Assembly (NCBI RefSeq): GCF_900217795.1
Contig: NZ_OBMQ01000012.1
Coordinates: forward strand, 1 to 64,000
DNA: 64,000 bases
From: Ureibacillus xyleni
Lineage (GTDB): Bacteria; Bacillota; Bacilli; Bacillales_A; Planococcaceae
Reading direction: 5' to 3'
Positions within the stretch are counted from its first letter, which is position 1. Each line of letters starts with the position of its first letter. This document shows positions 8,053-15,461 of the stretch, one piece after another. The translations under genes and the position numbers were made by a program. Below the pieces are notes generated by a model. The model ran no database searches. It saw only the letters and a list, made by a program, of their open reading frames with translations, and had not been told where the DNA came from.

Positions 8053-8835
8053 ATGAAAGAGAAGATTTATCAACGTTTGATTGAATTAACAAATGGAAAG
8101 TACAGCTCCCTTTTGCTAAAAAGCATTGTAACATCTTCATTTAGTAAGAATCTTATTCGAGAGTATAGTAAAGTATACGAAATAGAACTGGCAGAAGTTT
8201 CAAAGGATTTGAACAGTTTTACAAGTTTACAAGATTTCTTTACAAGACAGCTAAAAACGGAAGCTAGAACAATCGATGCAAATGCAGAAACATTCGTAAG
8301 TCCTGTCGATGCAAAAATTGAATCCTTTGGTACAATACTTGAAAATGCGGTCTTCACAGTAAAAAATAAACCATATACATTAATCGATTTATTTGGTAAA
8401 GAAGAACTAGCCAAAAAATATATCAATGGAAAATATATTGTTTTCTACTTAAGCCCGGCAAATTATCACCGTATTCATAGTCCGTTTGATGCTACAGTTG
8501 TCCGTCAGTATGTGTTGGGCAACAAGTCTTATCCCGTAAATAATACGGGATTAACATACGGGAAAAAACCATTAAGTCATAACTATCGTATGATTAGTGA
8601 GTTGCAATACCAAAATAATAAAAATTTTACTTTAGTAAAAGTCGGAGCAATGTTTGTAAATAGCATTAAATTGACGAATACATCAAATCAATGGAAAAAA
8701 GGCGAAGAAGTGGGCTATTTTGCTTTTGGTTCAACCGTTGTTATGTTTTTTGAGGAAAATACGATTGCCTTCACTGAGAACCTCGTACAAGGCTATGAGG
8801 TGAAAATGGGAGAACGAATAGCAATTATGATATAA
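8053..8835 (+). CDS. psd: phosphatidylserine decarboxylase proenzyme
   Basis: A 260-residue decarboxylase that converts phosphatidylserine to phosphatidylethanolamine at the membrane. The proenzyme cleaves itself at a conserved GST to create the pyruvoyl group; here the site reads FGSTVVMFFE near the C-terminus (usually LGST). The SPVDAKIESFG and YLSPANYHRIHSPF segments hold the catalytic aspartate and histidine. Length is at the short end for the bacterial family, as in Bacillus. The ATG follows AGGGGGG. It is divergent from pssA; in B. subtilis both genes share one operon, so the arrangement differs. Confidence 0.94.
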   Translation: MKEKIYQRLIELTNGKYSSLLLKSIVTSSFSKNLIREYSKVYEIELAEVSKDLNSFTSLQDFFTRQLKTEARTIDANAETFVSPVDAKIESFGTILENAVFTVKNKPYTLIDLFGKEELAKKYINGKYIVFYLSPANYHRIHSPFDATVVRQYVLGNKSYPVNNTGLTYGKKPLSHNYRMISELQYQNNKNFTLVKVGAMFVNSIKLTNTSNQWKKGEEVGYFAFGSTVVMFFEENTIAFTENLVQGYEVKMGERIAIMI

Positions 8836-8958
8836 TGAATAATAATGTTATCCAGAAATAGCAGCTAAGGGAAAAATTTCCCTAACTGATAGTATATAAT
8901 TTACTGATGATCTTAGTTTTATGTCAGTATTTTGAAAAAATTAAGTTAAGGGGTTAAA

Positions 8959-9483
8959 GTGTTGTATAATTTTCTATTGCCGGATGAATATGTAAATACT
9001 GTATTTGAAATTACACCTGAAAAACTGAGTAAGCTAGGAATACGAGGAATTATTACCGACCTAGATAATACGCTCATCGAATGGGACAGACCCCATGCAA
9101 CAGAAGAAATAGCAGCATGGATGGAAATGCTAAGAGAAGCAGGGATTCGTGTCATTATTGCATCAAATAACAATGAGGAACGTGTGAGACGTTTTGCAGA
9201 ACCATTAGGCATTCCTTTTATCTATCGCGCAAGAAAACCATTGGGAAATGCTTATTATGCTGCATTGAAGGAGATTCGTTTAAAAACGAACGAGGTTGCC
9301 ATGGTTGGAGATCAGTTACTTACGGATATTATGGGAGCTAATCGTTTAAGCTTATATACATTTTTAGTTCGACCTGTTGCAGAGTCGGATGGTTTTGTTA
9401 CGCTTTTTAATCGGTTTGTAGAACGCCGAGTATTTAATATTTTAAAGCGTAAAGGAATTAAAACTTGGGAGGAACAGAAATGA
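8959..9483 (+). CDS. yqeG: HAD-superfamily IIIA phosphatase YqeG
   Basis: A 174-residue HAD-type hydrolase. Motif I is DLDNTLIEWDRP (about residues 34-45), motif II is IIASNNN, and motif III/IV is VAMVGDQLLTD. The substrate is unsettled; the yeast relative Gep4 is a phosphatidylglycerophosphate phosphatase, which makes a lipid role conceivable beside psd. The GTG at 8959 gives MLYNFLLPDEYV, matching the usual N-terminus; TTG 8962 is an alternative with better spacing. It overlaps yqeH by 4 bp (ATGA), so the two are coupled. Confidence 0.9.
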   Translation: MLYNFLLPDEYVNTVFEITPEKLSKLGIRGIITDLDNTLIEWDRPHATEEIAAWMEMLREAGIRVIIASNNNEERVRRFAEPLGIPFIYRARKPLGNAYYAALKEIRLKTNEVAMVGDQLLTDIMGANRLSLYTFLVRPVAESDGFVTLFNRFVERRVFNILKRKGIKTWEEQK

Positions 9484-10583
9484 ACGAAATGCCAAATTGT
9501 ATTGGCTGTGGAGCAGTAATTCAGACAGAAAACCCTAAAGAGGTAGGCTTTGCTCCAGCATCTTCTCTTGAGAAAGAAACAATAATTTGCCAACGTTGTT
9601 TTCGCCTAAAAAATTATAATGAAATTCAACCAGTCAATTTAACGGACGATGATTTCCTAAGAATATTAAATGGTCTTGGAAATCAACAAGGGTTAATCGT
9701 TAAGATTGTTGATATTTTTGATTTTAACGGAAGTTGGTTGCCTGGTTTGCATCGCTTCGTTGGAAAAAATCCAGTATTGCTCGTTGCGAATAAAGCAGAT
9801 TTACTACCGAAGTCTGTGAAAACGAAAAAAGTAATCAATTGGCTAAAACGCGAAGCACGAAGTTTAGGACTACAACCGATTGATGTCTTGTTAGTTAGTG
9901 CCCATAAAGGAATGGGTATGAGTGATGTGGTTGAGGCTATCGAAAGTTATCGTGAAGGCAAAGATGTTTTTGTTGTTGGAAGTACGAATGTAGGGAAATC
10001 AACATTTATTAACCGAATTATTAAACAAGCTACTGGTGAGGGGAATGTTATAACAACATCTCATTTCCCGGGTACAACTTTAGATATGATTGAAATCCCA
10101 TTAGATGATGGTGCTTCATTGTATGATACGCCAGGAATCATTAATCACCACCAAATGGCACATCATATTGATAGTAGTGAGTTAAAGTACATTACACCGA
10201 AAAAAGAAATTAAACCAAAAGTATACCAACAAAATGCCGGTCAAACTTTATTTATCGGTGCACTTGCTCGATTTGATTTCATTAAAGGCGAACGCTCTGC
10301 TTTTACAGTTTATGTCGCAAATGATTTACCAATTCATAGGACAAAACTAGAAAAAGCTGATTCCTTATATGCAGAACATAAAGGGGAACTTTTATCTCCA
10401 CCTTCGAAAAAATATATCGAGCAACTACCAGAGCTTGTTCGGCATGAATTTGCGATTAAAGAAGGAAAAACGGATGTTGTTATATCTGGACTTGGATGGA
10501 TTACGATTCAGCATGCTAATGTCGTCGTTGCAGCTCATGCACCAAAAGGGGTAGAAGTATTTATTCGTCCTTCCTTAATCTAA
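9480..10583 (+). CDS. yqeH: circularly permuted ribosome biogenesis GTPase YqeH
   Basis: A 367-residue GTPase needed for 30S subunit assembly. It starts with a zinc finger (CIGCG ... CQRCF). The GTPase motifs are permuted: G4 NKADL and G5 SAHKG come first, followed by G1 GSTNVGKST, G2, and G3 DTPG. A C-terminal RNA-binding domain follows. The ATG lies within the yqeG stop region after GGGAGG. It is the first of several ribosome-related genes in this cluster (yqeI, rsfS). Confidence 0.95.
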   Translation: MNEMPNCIGCGAVIQTENPKEVGFAPASSLEKETIICQRCFRLKNYNEIQPVNLTDDDFLRILNGLGNQQGLIVKIVDIFDFNGSWLPGLHRFVGKNPVLLVANKADLLPKSVKTKKVINWLKREARSLGLQPIDVLLVSAHKGMGMSDVVEAIESYREGKDVFVVGSTNVGKSTFINRIIKQATGEGNVITTSHFPGTTLDMIEIPLDDGASLYDTPGIINHHQMAHHIDSSELKYITPKKEIKPKVYQQNAGQTLFIGALARFDFIKGERSAFTVYVANDLPIHRTKLEKADSLYAEHKGELLSPPSKKYIEQLPELVRHEFAIKEGKTDVVISGLGWITIQHANVVVAAHAPKGVEVFIRPSLI

Positions 10584-10693
10584 ATGAGAGATGCTCAAAA
10601 AAATCAACTATACGTGACCTGCACTTTTGTCGGGAGTTACTGGTTTCTTTGGCAACTGTGTAAGTCGCTTTCTATTGGAAAAGAGGTTTGAAA

Positions 10694-11533
10694 ATGAAGA
10701 AATGGTTTGCTGTTATTGGTGACCCAATAGAACATTCAAAATCACCTACCATGCATAATGGTTGGTTTGAAGAAATGAACATTGATGCCACATATATTCC
10801 GATTCATGTAAAGAGTGAGCAATTAGAACAAGCGATTTCCTCTTTAAAAACGTTAGGAGCAAGTGGTTGGAACGTGACTATTCCACATAAACAAGCAATC
10901 ATTCCATTTCTAGATGAACTAGATGAGATGGCCCAAAAGATGGGGGCTGTTAATACAGTTGTTCGTAGCGCTGATGGAAAATTAAAGGGTTATAATACAG
11001 ATGGTCCAGGATTTGTTCATTCTCTTGAAGAAGCAGTTGGAGATGGATATAAAGAAAAGCCTGTGCTATTAATCGGAGCTGGTGGGGCTGCAAGAGGAAT
11101 TGCCTTTGCTCTTCAACAATATGGCTATCGAAATTTAACTATTGCTAATCGTACAGTCACAAAGGCACAAGAAATCACCCATGAACTGGGTGAAGGGCAA
11201 GCTTTATCTTTAGTGGATGCTGAACAAAGATTAGATGAGTTTGGTATAATTATTCAATCTACATCGGCTGGCTTAGCGAATAGTGAATTTAGCTTACCAC
11301 TTTCATTAGAAAAGCTACAACAAGGAGCAATTGTAGCGGATATTGTGTATAATCCATTAATGACGCCATTTTTGTTGGAAGCTCAAAAGAAAAATGCAAT
11401 CGTTGTAACTGGTCTAGGGATGTTTGTTCACCAAGGAGCAATTGCATTTAATCATTGGTTAGGACAATACCCTAATACAGAACATACAACAAACAAATTA
11501 ACTGAGGAATTACAGGTAACAACCTGTTCGTAA
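10694..11533 (+). CDS. aroE: shikimate dehydrogenase
   Basis: A 279-residue NADP-dependent enzyme reducing 3-dehydroshikimate to shikimate in aromatic amino acid synthesis. The N-terminal substrate domain has GDPIEHSKSPTMHN and the catalytic lysine in NVTIPHKQ; the nucleotide-binding loop is GAGGAARG, followed by the NRT motif. C-terminal GLGMFVHQGA is also typical. I chose ATG 10694, since TTG 10688 overlaps the AAGAGG site. A 110-bp gap separates it from yqeH, with no clear terminator. Confidence 0.95.
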   Translation: MKKWFAVIGDPIEHSKSPTMHNGWFEEMNIDATYIPIHVKSEQLEQAISSLKTLGASGWNVTIPHKQAIIPFLDELDEMAQKMGAVNTVVRSADGKLKGYNTDGPGFVHSLEEAVGDGYKEKPVLLIGAGGAARGIAFALQQYGYRNLTIANRTVTKAQEITHELGEGQALSLVDAEQRLDEFGIIIQSTSAGLANSEFSLPLSLEKLQQGAIVADIVYNPLMTPFLLEAQKKNAIVVTGLGMFVHQGAIAFNHWLGQYPNTEHTTNKLTEELQVTTCS

Positions 11534-11548
11534 TAGGAGGAAATAAAA

Positions 11549-11854
11549 TTGCTTACTGGCAAACAAAAACGATTTTTAAGAGCTGAGGCTCATCATTTAA
11601 CACCGATCTTTCAAGTTGGAAAAGGTGGGGTTAATGATCAAATGCTGCGTCAATTACGTGATGCATTAGAAGCGCGTGAGTTAATTAAAGTGCGTATTTT
11701 AGACAATTGTGAAGAAGAAAAAGACGATGTTGCACAAGCACTTGCAGAAGGAACTGGGGCAGAACTAGTTCAATTAATCGGCTTAACAGTTGTTCTATAT
11801 AAAGAATCTCGTAATAATAAGAAAATTGTACTACCAAAACCGAGCAAAAAGTAA
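11549..11854 (+). CDS. yqeI: CRM-domain ribosome assembly RNA-binding protein YqeI (YhbY family)
   Basis: A 101-residue single CRM-domain protein related to YhbY, which binds pre-50S particles. The domain begins LTGKQKRFLRAEAHHL and contains the GxxG-like loop VGKGGVND. Basic residues are concentrated at the C-terminus. The TTG start follows AGGAGG by 8 nt. It sits 15 bp after aroE and 12 bp before nadD, so it is part of the same operon. Confidence 0.92.
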   Translation: MLTGKQKRFLRAEAHHLTPIFQVGKGGVNDQMLRQLRDALEARELIKVRILDNCEEEKDDVAQALAEGTGAELVQLIGLTVVLYKESRNNKKIVLPKPSKK

Positions 11855-11866
11855 GGTGTAAAACGG

Positions 11867-12439
11867 ATGAAAAAAGTTGGCATTTTGGGAGGAACATTTA
11901 ATCCTCCTCATATTGGGCATTTAATAATGGCAAATGAGGCGTATGATGCTTTGCAACTGGATGAAGTCCGTTTTATGCCAAATGCTATAGCTCCACATAA
12001 GCAATTGATTGATGATGCCTCTATGGAAAACCGTTTGCGTATGGTTGAAATTGCAATCGAACCGTATGAACATTTCAAAATGGAAACAATTGAGTTAGAA
12101 ATGGGAGGCATTTCTTATACATATCAAACAATGGTTGAATTATGTAAGAGAGAGCCTGATGTTCAGTTTTATTTTATTATTGGCGGCGATATGATTGATT
12201 CCCTTCATTCTTGGCACAATATCGATGAATTAGTTCAACTAGTTCAATTTGTAGGTTTAAAGCGGCCTGGTACGCAATCTACAACTACTTACAACATTAC
12301 GATGGTGGAAGCGCCACAACTTAATTTATCTTCAACATTAATACGGAATCGGTTAAAAAACGGCGGTACATTAAGATTTTTATTACCAGATGGTGTCCAT
12401 GATTATATTCGAGAGGAAGGGCTGTATGGAGCGGGATGA
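11867..12439 (+). CDS. nadD: nicotinate-nucleotide adenylyltransferase
   Basis: A 190-residue adenylyltransferase forming nicotinic acid adenine dinucleotide from NaMN and ATP. The nucleotidyltransferase signature GGTFNPPHIGH is at about residues 8-18, MPNAIAPHK follows, and the C-terminal LSSTLIRNRLKNG carries the ISSTxIR-type motif. Length is standard. Its last 14 bp overlap the start of yqeK, which indicates translational coupling. Confidence 0.96.
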   Translation: MKKVGILGGTFNPPHIGHLIMANEAYDALQLDEVRFMPNAIAPHKQLIDDASMENRLRMVEIAIEPYEHFKMETIELEMGGISYTYQTMVELCKREPDVQFYFIIGGDMIDSLHSWHNIDELVQLVQFVGLKRPGTQSTTTYNITMVEAPQLNLSSTLIRNRLKNGGTLRFLLPDGVHDYIREEGLYGAG

Positions 12440-12980
12440 TTATTTAGCCAATGTGAAAATACGTATGCCTGAAAAAAGATATATTCATACTATTGGTGTA
12501 ATGGAAACGGCAATATCGTTAGCGAAAAAATACGGTGAAGATGAAAAAAGTGCTGAAACGGCTGCAATTTTACACGATATTGCCAAATATGCTGATGAAA
12601 ATTGGATGCGTGAAGTTGTCCAAACAAAAGGACTTGATCCAAGACTATTAGGGTGGGGTTCGGAAATTTTACATGGACCAGTAGGAGCATGGATAGCGCA
12701 GCATGAATTTAATATAACAAACGAAGATATTTTAAATGCGATTCGTTTCCATACAACAGGTAGAGCTGGCATGTCTAAGTTGGAAAAGATTATTTATATT
12801 GCAGATATGATTGAACCTAATCGTAATTTTCCAGGGGTTGAAAATTTGCGACAAATTGCAAATGAAAATTTAGAGTTAGCCATGGAATCATGTGTTAGTC
12901 ATTCAATTACGTTTTTAGTTCAAACAAAACAACCAATTTTTCCAGCATCAGTTGAATGTTTTAACGACATCATTTCATAA
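12426..12980 (+). CDS. yqeK: HD-domain bis(5'-nucleosyl)-tetraphosphatase YqeK
   Basis: A 184-residue HD hydrolase; YqeK family members cleave diadenosine tetraphosphate (Ap4A) symmetrically to two ADP. The metal site is seen in AAILHDIAKYA, with further ligands in ILHGPVGAW and AIRFHTTGR. It ends near IIYIADMIEPNR. The ATG at 12426 follows GAGGAAGGG inside nadD; a farther in-frame start at 12390 is less likely. It links nucleotide stress signalling to the NAD gene before it. Confidence 0.93.
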   Translation: MERDDYLANVKIRMPEKRYIHTIGVMETAISLAKKYGEDEKSAETAAILHDIAKYADENWMREVVQTKGLDPRLLGWGSEILHGPVGAWIAQHEFNITNEDILNAIRFHTTGRAGMSKLEKIIYIADMIEPNRNFPGVENLRQIANENLELAMESCVSHSITFLVQTKQPIFPASVECFNDIIS

Positions 12981-13026
12981 CCATTTGACATGATGATGAA
13001 CGCATAAAAGAGAGGAACAGTGGAGA

Positions 13027-13365
13027 ATGACAGAAAACTTATTACAAATTGCTTATAAAGCGATTGATGATAAACGTGGGGAAGATATAGTAGTATTAAA
13101 TATGCAAAATATTTCTTTATTAGCAGACTATTTTATTATTTGTCATGGTAACTCAGACCGTCAGTTACAGGCAATTGCAAAAGAAGTTCAAGATAAAGCA
13201 GAAGAAAGCGGCTATAACATTAAACGAGTGGAAGGGTTCGATTCAGCTCGATGGATTTTAGTCGATCTTGGAGACGTTGTTGTACACATCTTCCATAAAG
13301 ATGAACGAGCATTTTATAATTTAGAAAGACTTTGGGGAGATGCTCCTCAATTAGATGTTCAATAA
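13027..13365 (+). CDS. rsfS: ribosomal silencing factor RsfS
   Basis: A 112-residue RsfS/YqeL (DUF143) protein. It binds L14 on the large subunit and blocks subunit joining in stationary phase or starvation. Diagnostic segments are LADYFIICHGNSDRQ, the GFDSARWILVDLGDVVVHIF strand pair and ERLWGDAP near the C-terminus. AGAGGAA precedes the ATG. The methyltransferase gene yqeM starts 2 bp after its stop. Confidence 0.96.
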   Translation: MTENLLQIAYKAIDDKRGEDIVVLNMQNISLLADYFIICHGNSDRQLQAIAKEVQDKAEESGYNIKRVEGFDSARWILVDLGDVVVHIFHKDERAFYNLERLWGDAPQLDVQ

Positions 13366-13367
13366 TC

Positions 13368-14114
13368 ATGGTACAAGGTAGTTACGAACGATTTGCTCAT
13401 ATTTATGACGAGCTTATGCAAGACATACCTTATGACCAATATGTAAGTTGGGTTATGGAACATGCACCGAGTAATGACTACCCAACATTATTAGATGTAG
13501 GTTGTGGTACTGGCACCCTTTCCTTACAATTTCATGAGGCAGGCTATAATGTTACAGGTATCGATTTATCTGAAGAAATGTTGGCTGTTGCAAATGACCG
13601 TTTCCAAGAGGTGGGCGTTTCAATACCTTTGTTTGCGATGTCAATGGATCAACTTGAAGGATTTTCAGAAATTGATGTAGTCACGATTCCAATTGACTCA
13701 ATCAATTACTTACAAGAAGACCGTGAAGTTGTTGAAACGTTAAAAAGAGTTCATTCTACCTTACGTGAAGGTGGTCAATTATTTTTTGATGTACATTCTC
13801 TTTATAAGATGGATGAAATCTTCATGGATAGTCCATTTACTTATGATGATGGAGTTATCACTTATATCTGGTTTACTGAACCGGCAGAATATGAGCATTC
13901 CGTTTTTCATCAAATGACTTTCTTTGTAAAAGATGAAACATCTGACCTTTTTGAACGATTTGATGAAGAACATTTTCAAAGAACATATCCAATTGAACAA
14001 TACATTGAATGGTTGACTAATATTGGTTTTTCCAAAGTGATTATTACGGCTGATTGGCAAAACACAGAGCCAACAGAAGAAAGTGAACGCATCTTTATAA
14101 GAGCAATTAAATAA
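13368..14114 (+). CDS. yqeM: class I SAM-dependent methyltransferase YqeM
   Basis: A 248-residue methyltransferase of unknown substrate. The SAM loop LLDVGCGTGTLSL is at about residues 40-52, followed by the acidic loop VTGIDLSEEML and a motif IV-like region VVTIPIDSINYL. Start choice: ATG 13368 gives VQGSYERFAHIYDELM, the conserved family N-terminus. It has no good ribosome site of its own and probably relies on coupling to rsfS, whose stop is 2 bp away. It closes the yqe ribosome/NAD cluster before the competence genes. Confidence 0.9.
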   Translation: MVQGSYERFAHIYDELMQDIPYDQYVSWVMEHAPSNDYPTLLDVGCGTGTLSLQFHEAGYNVTGIDLSEEMLAVANDRFQEVGVSIPLFAMSMDQLEGFSEIDVVTIPIDSINYLQEDREVVETLKRVHSTLREGGQLFFDVHSLYKMDEIFMDSPFTYDDGVITYIWFTEPAEYEHSVFHQMTFFVKDETSDLFERFDEEHFQRTYPIEQYIEWLTNIGFSKVIITADWQNTEPTEESERIFIRAIK

Positions 14115-14144
14115 AAATAACACCTTTTCAGCAGAAGGGAAATT

Positions 14145-14198
14145 ATGTATATTATTAATATACTCCATATGACACCCTCTGTTGTGAGGTGTTTTTAG
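14145..14198 (+). CDS. possible 17-codon leader peptide ahead of comEA
   Basis: An ATG preceded by AGAAGGGA opens a 17-codon frame (MYIINILHMTPSVVRCF) ending at TAG 14196-14198, only 3 nt before the comEA TTG. Translating it would melt the hairpin that covers the comEA ribosome site. It may equally be chance; no conservation could be tested. Confidence 0.3.
   Translation: MYIINILHMTPSVVRCF
14147..14163. promoter_or_regulatory. AT-rich palindrome upstream of comEA
   Basis: GTATATTA-T-TAATATAC is a perfect palindrome with 8-bp arms around one base, 39 bp ahead of the comEA start. It could be an operator or part of a promoter. I could not find a convincing ComK box (AAAA-N5-TTTT) nearby. Confidence 0.3.
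14172..14196 (+). promoter_or_regulatory. hairpin enclosing the comEA ribosome site
   Basis: ACACCCTC (14172-14179) pairs with GAGGTGT (14186-14192), leaving one bulged C, and is followed by TTTTT. It looks like a weak terminator, but its right arm contains GAGGTG, the only plausible ribosome site for comEA. It may act as attenuator or translation switch, or simply terminate the yqe operon. Confidence 0.45.
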
Positions 14199-14201
14199 AT
14201 T

Positions 14202-14822
14202 TTGCATCTTTTGAAAAAATACGCTAAAACAATGCTATTCCCCAGCTTTGTTTTGATTTTTATCCTATTTTATTTCCTTCAACAAGACTCAAAGGATGAA
14301 CCCTTTGAAAGTATTTCAACAATTCCACAACAACAAAGTGAACAACTAAATAATGAAAACGAAGAACAACCGATAGTGAATATTATGGTTGACGTAAAAG
14401 GTGAAGTATATTTTCCTGGTGTATACGAATTAACTACAGAAGATCGTGTAATTGATGCGATTAATCTGGCTGGTGGATATACAGAACAAGCAGAAACGAA
14501 ACATGTAAACCATGCGCAAAAGCTTCAAGATGAGATGGTAATTTATATACCGAAGAAGGGTGAAGAACTAGAAAACCAGCCAATTGAATCCATTGTAATG
14601 AGTGGACAAGTCTCAAATGATACGAGTGATAAAATAAATATTAATACTGCTGATGAATCTCAGCTTACTACTCTTCCCGGTATTGGACCATCTAAAGCAC
14701 AAGCTATCATTGCATACAGAGAAGAAAATGGGTCGTTTAAAACGATTGAAGATTTGACAAATGTTTCGGGTATTGGTGACAAAACCTTCGAAAAATTAAA
14801 AGAATTAATCGATATTAAGTAG
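14202..14822 (+). CDS. comEA: competence DNA-binding receptor ComEA
   Basis: A 206-residue membrane-anchored receptor that binds double-stranded DNA outside the cell and feeds it to ComEC. One N-terminal membrane segment (about residues 9-26) is followed by an acidic linker, a SLBB-type domain (VDVKGEVYFPGVYEL, about residues 65-125), and two helix-hairpin-helix motifs (TLPGIGPSKAQAII and NVSGIGDKTFEKL) that bind DNA. The start is TTG 14202, 10 nt from GAGGTG; TTG 14211 also lies in frame but is far from any site. It heads the comEA-comEB-comEC cluster. Confidence 0.93.
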   Translation: MHLLKKYAKTMLFPSFVLIFILFYFLQQDSKDEPFESISTIPQQQSEQLNNENEEQPIVNIMVDVKGEVYFPGVYELTTEDRVIDAINLAGGYTEQAETKHVNHAQKLQDEMVIYIPKKGEELENQPIESIVMSGQVSNDTSDKININTADESQLTTLPGIGPSKAQAIIAYREENGSFKTIEDLTNVSGIGDKTFEKLKELIDIK

Positions 14823-14888
14823 ATATACAATTGCATGATTCTTTTTTTACATCTAAACTAAATGGTATAGAGTTTGGAGGTTAGTCAT

Positions 14889-15461
14889 ATGGAGCGTATT
14901 ACTTGGGATCAGTTTTTTATGGCACAAAGTCATTTATTAGCATTAAGAAGTACTTGTACAAGACTTGCGGTTGGGGCAACGATTGTAAGGGATAAAAGAA
15001 TCATCGGAGGGGGCTATAACGGCTCTATTTCGGGAGATGAACATTGTATTGAAAAAGGATGTTATGTAGTAGACAATCACTGTGTGCGTACAATTCACGC
15101 AGAAACGAACGCTTTATTACAATGTGCTAAATATGGAACATCATCGAACGGGGCAGATGTTTACGTGACTCATTTTCCGTGTTTACAATGTACAAAAACG
15201 ATCATTCAAGCAGGTATTCAAAATGTATACTATGCGAACGATTATAAGAATAGTCCCTATGCTTTGGAATTGTTCGAAAAAGCAAAAGTAAATGTCGTTC
15301 ATATTCCTTTTGAACAATCAAATATTGATTTTTTAAAGGATGAAAAGTTTGATTTAGCTTTAGAGATGTTAATTAAGTTACGTAGTCTCGGCGCATCTGC
15401 CGAAGTATTAAAACCTTTTGAAGAGAAGGTGAAGTCCTTATTTGGAATCGTTGAAGTCTAA
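14889..15461 (+). CDS. comEB: dCMP deaminase ComEB
   Basis: A 190-residue zinc-dependent deoxycytidylate deaminase converting dCMP to dUMP. The zinc site is HAETNALL plus the PCLQC motif, with extra cysteines and histidine in GDEHCIEKGC typical of the dCMP deaminase subgroup. Although located in the competence operon, its B. subtilis ortholog is not essential for DNA uptake. ATG 14889 follows GGAGG. The end overlaps comEC by 20 bp. Confidence 0.94.
   Translation: MERITWDQFFMAQSHLLALRSTCTRLAVGATIVRDKRIIGGGYNGSISGDEHCIEKGCYVVDNHCVRTIHAETNALLQCAKYGTSSNGADVYVTHFPCLQCTKTIIQAGIQNVYYANDYKNSPYALELFEKAKVNVVHIPFEQSNIDFLKDEKFDLALEMLIKLRSLGASAEVLKPFEEKVKSLFGIVEV

Noticed and set aside
8862-8889. Hairpin AGGGAAA/TTTCCCT between psd and yqeG as a terminator
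   Set aside because: The stem is short, with AT-rich centre, and no T-run follows; too weak to list.
13332-13367. Longer start of yqeM inside rsfS
   Set aside because: The added residues are out-of-frame rsfS sequence and not conserved; ATG 13368 gives the family N-terminus.
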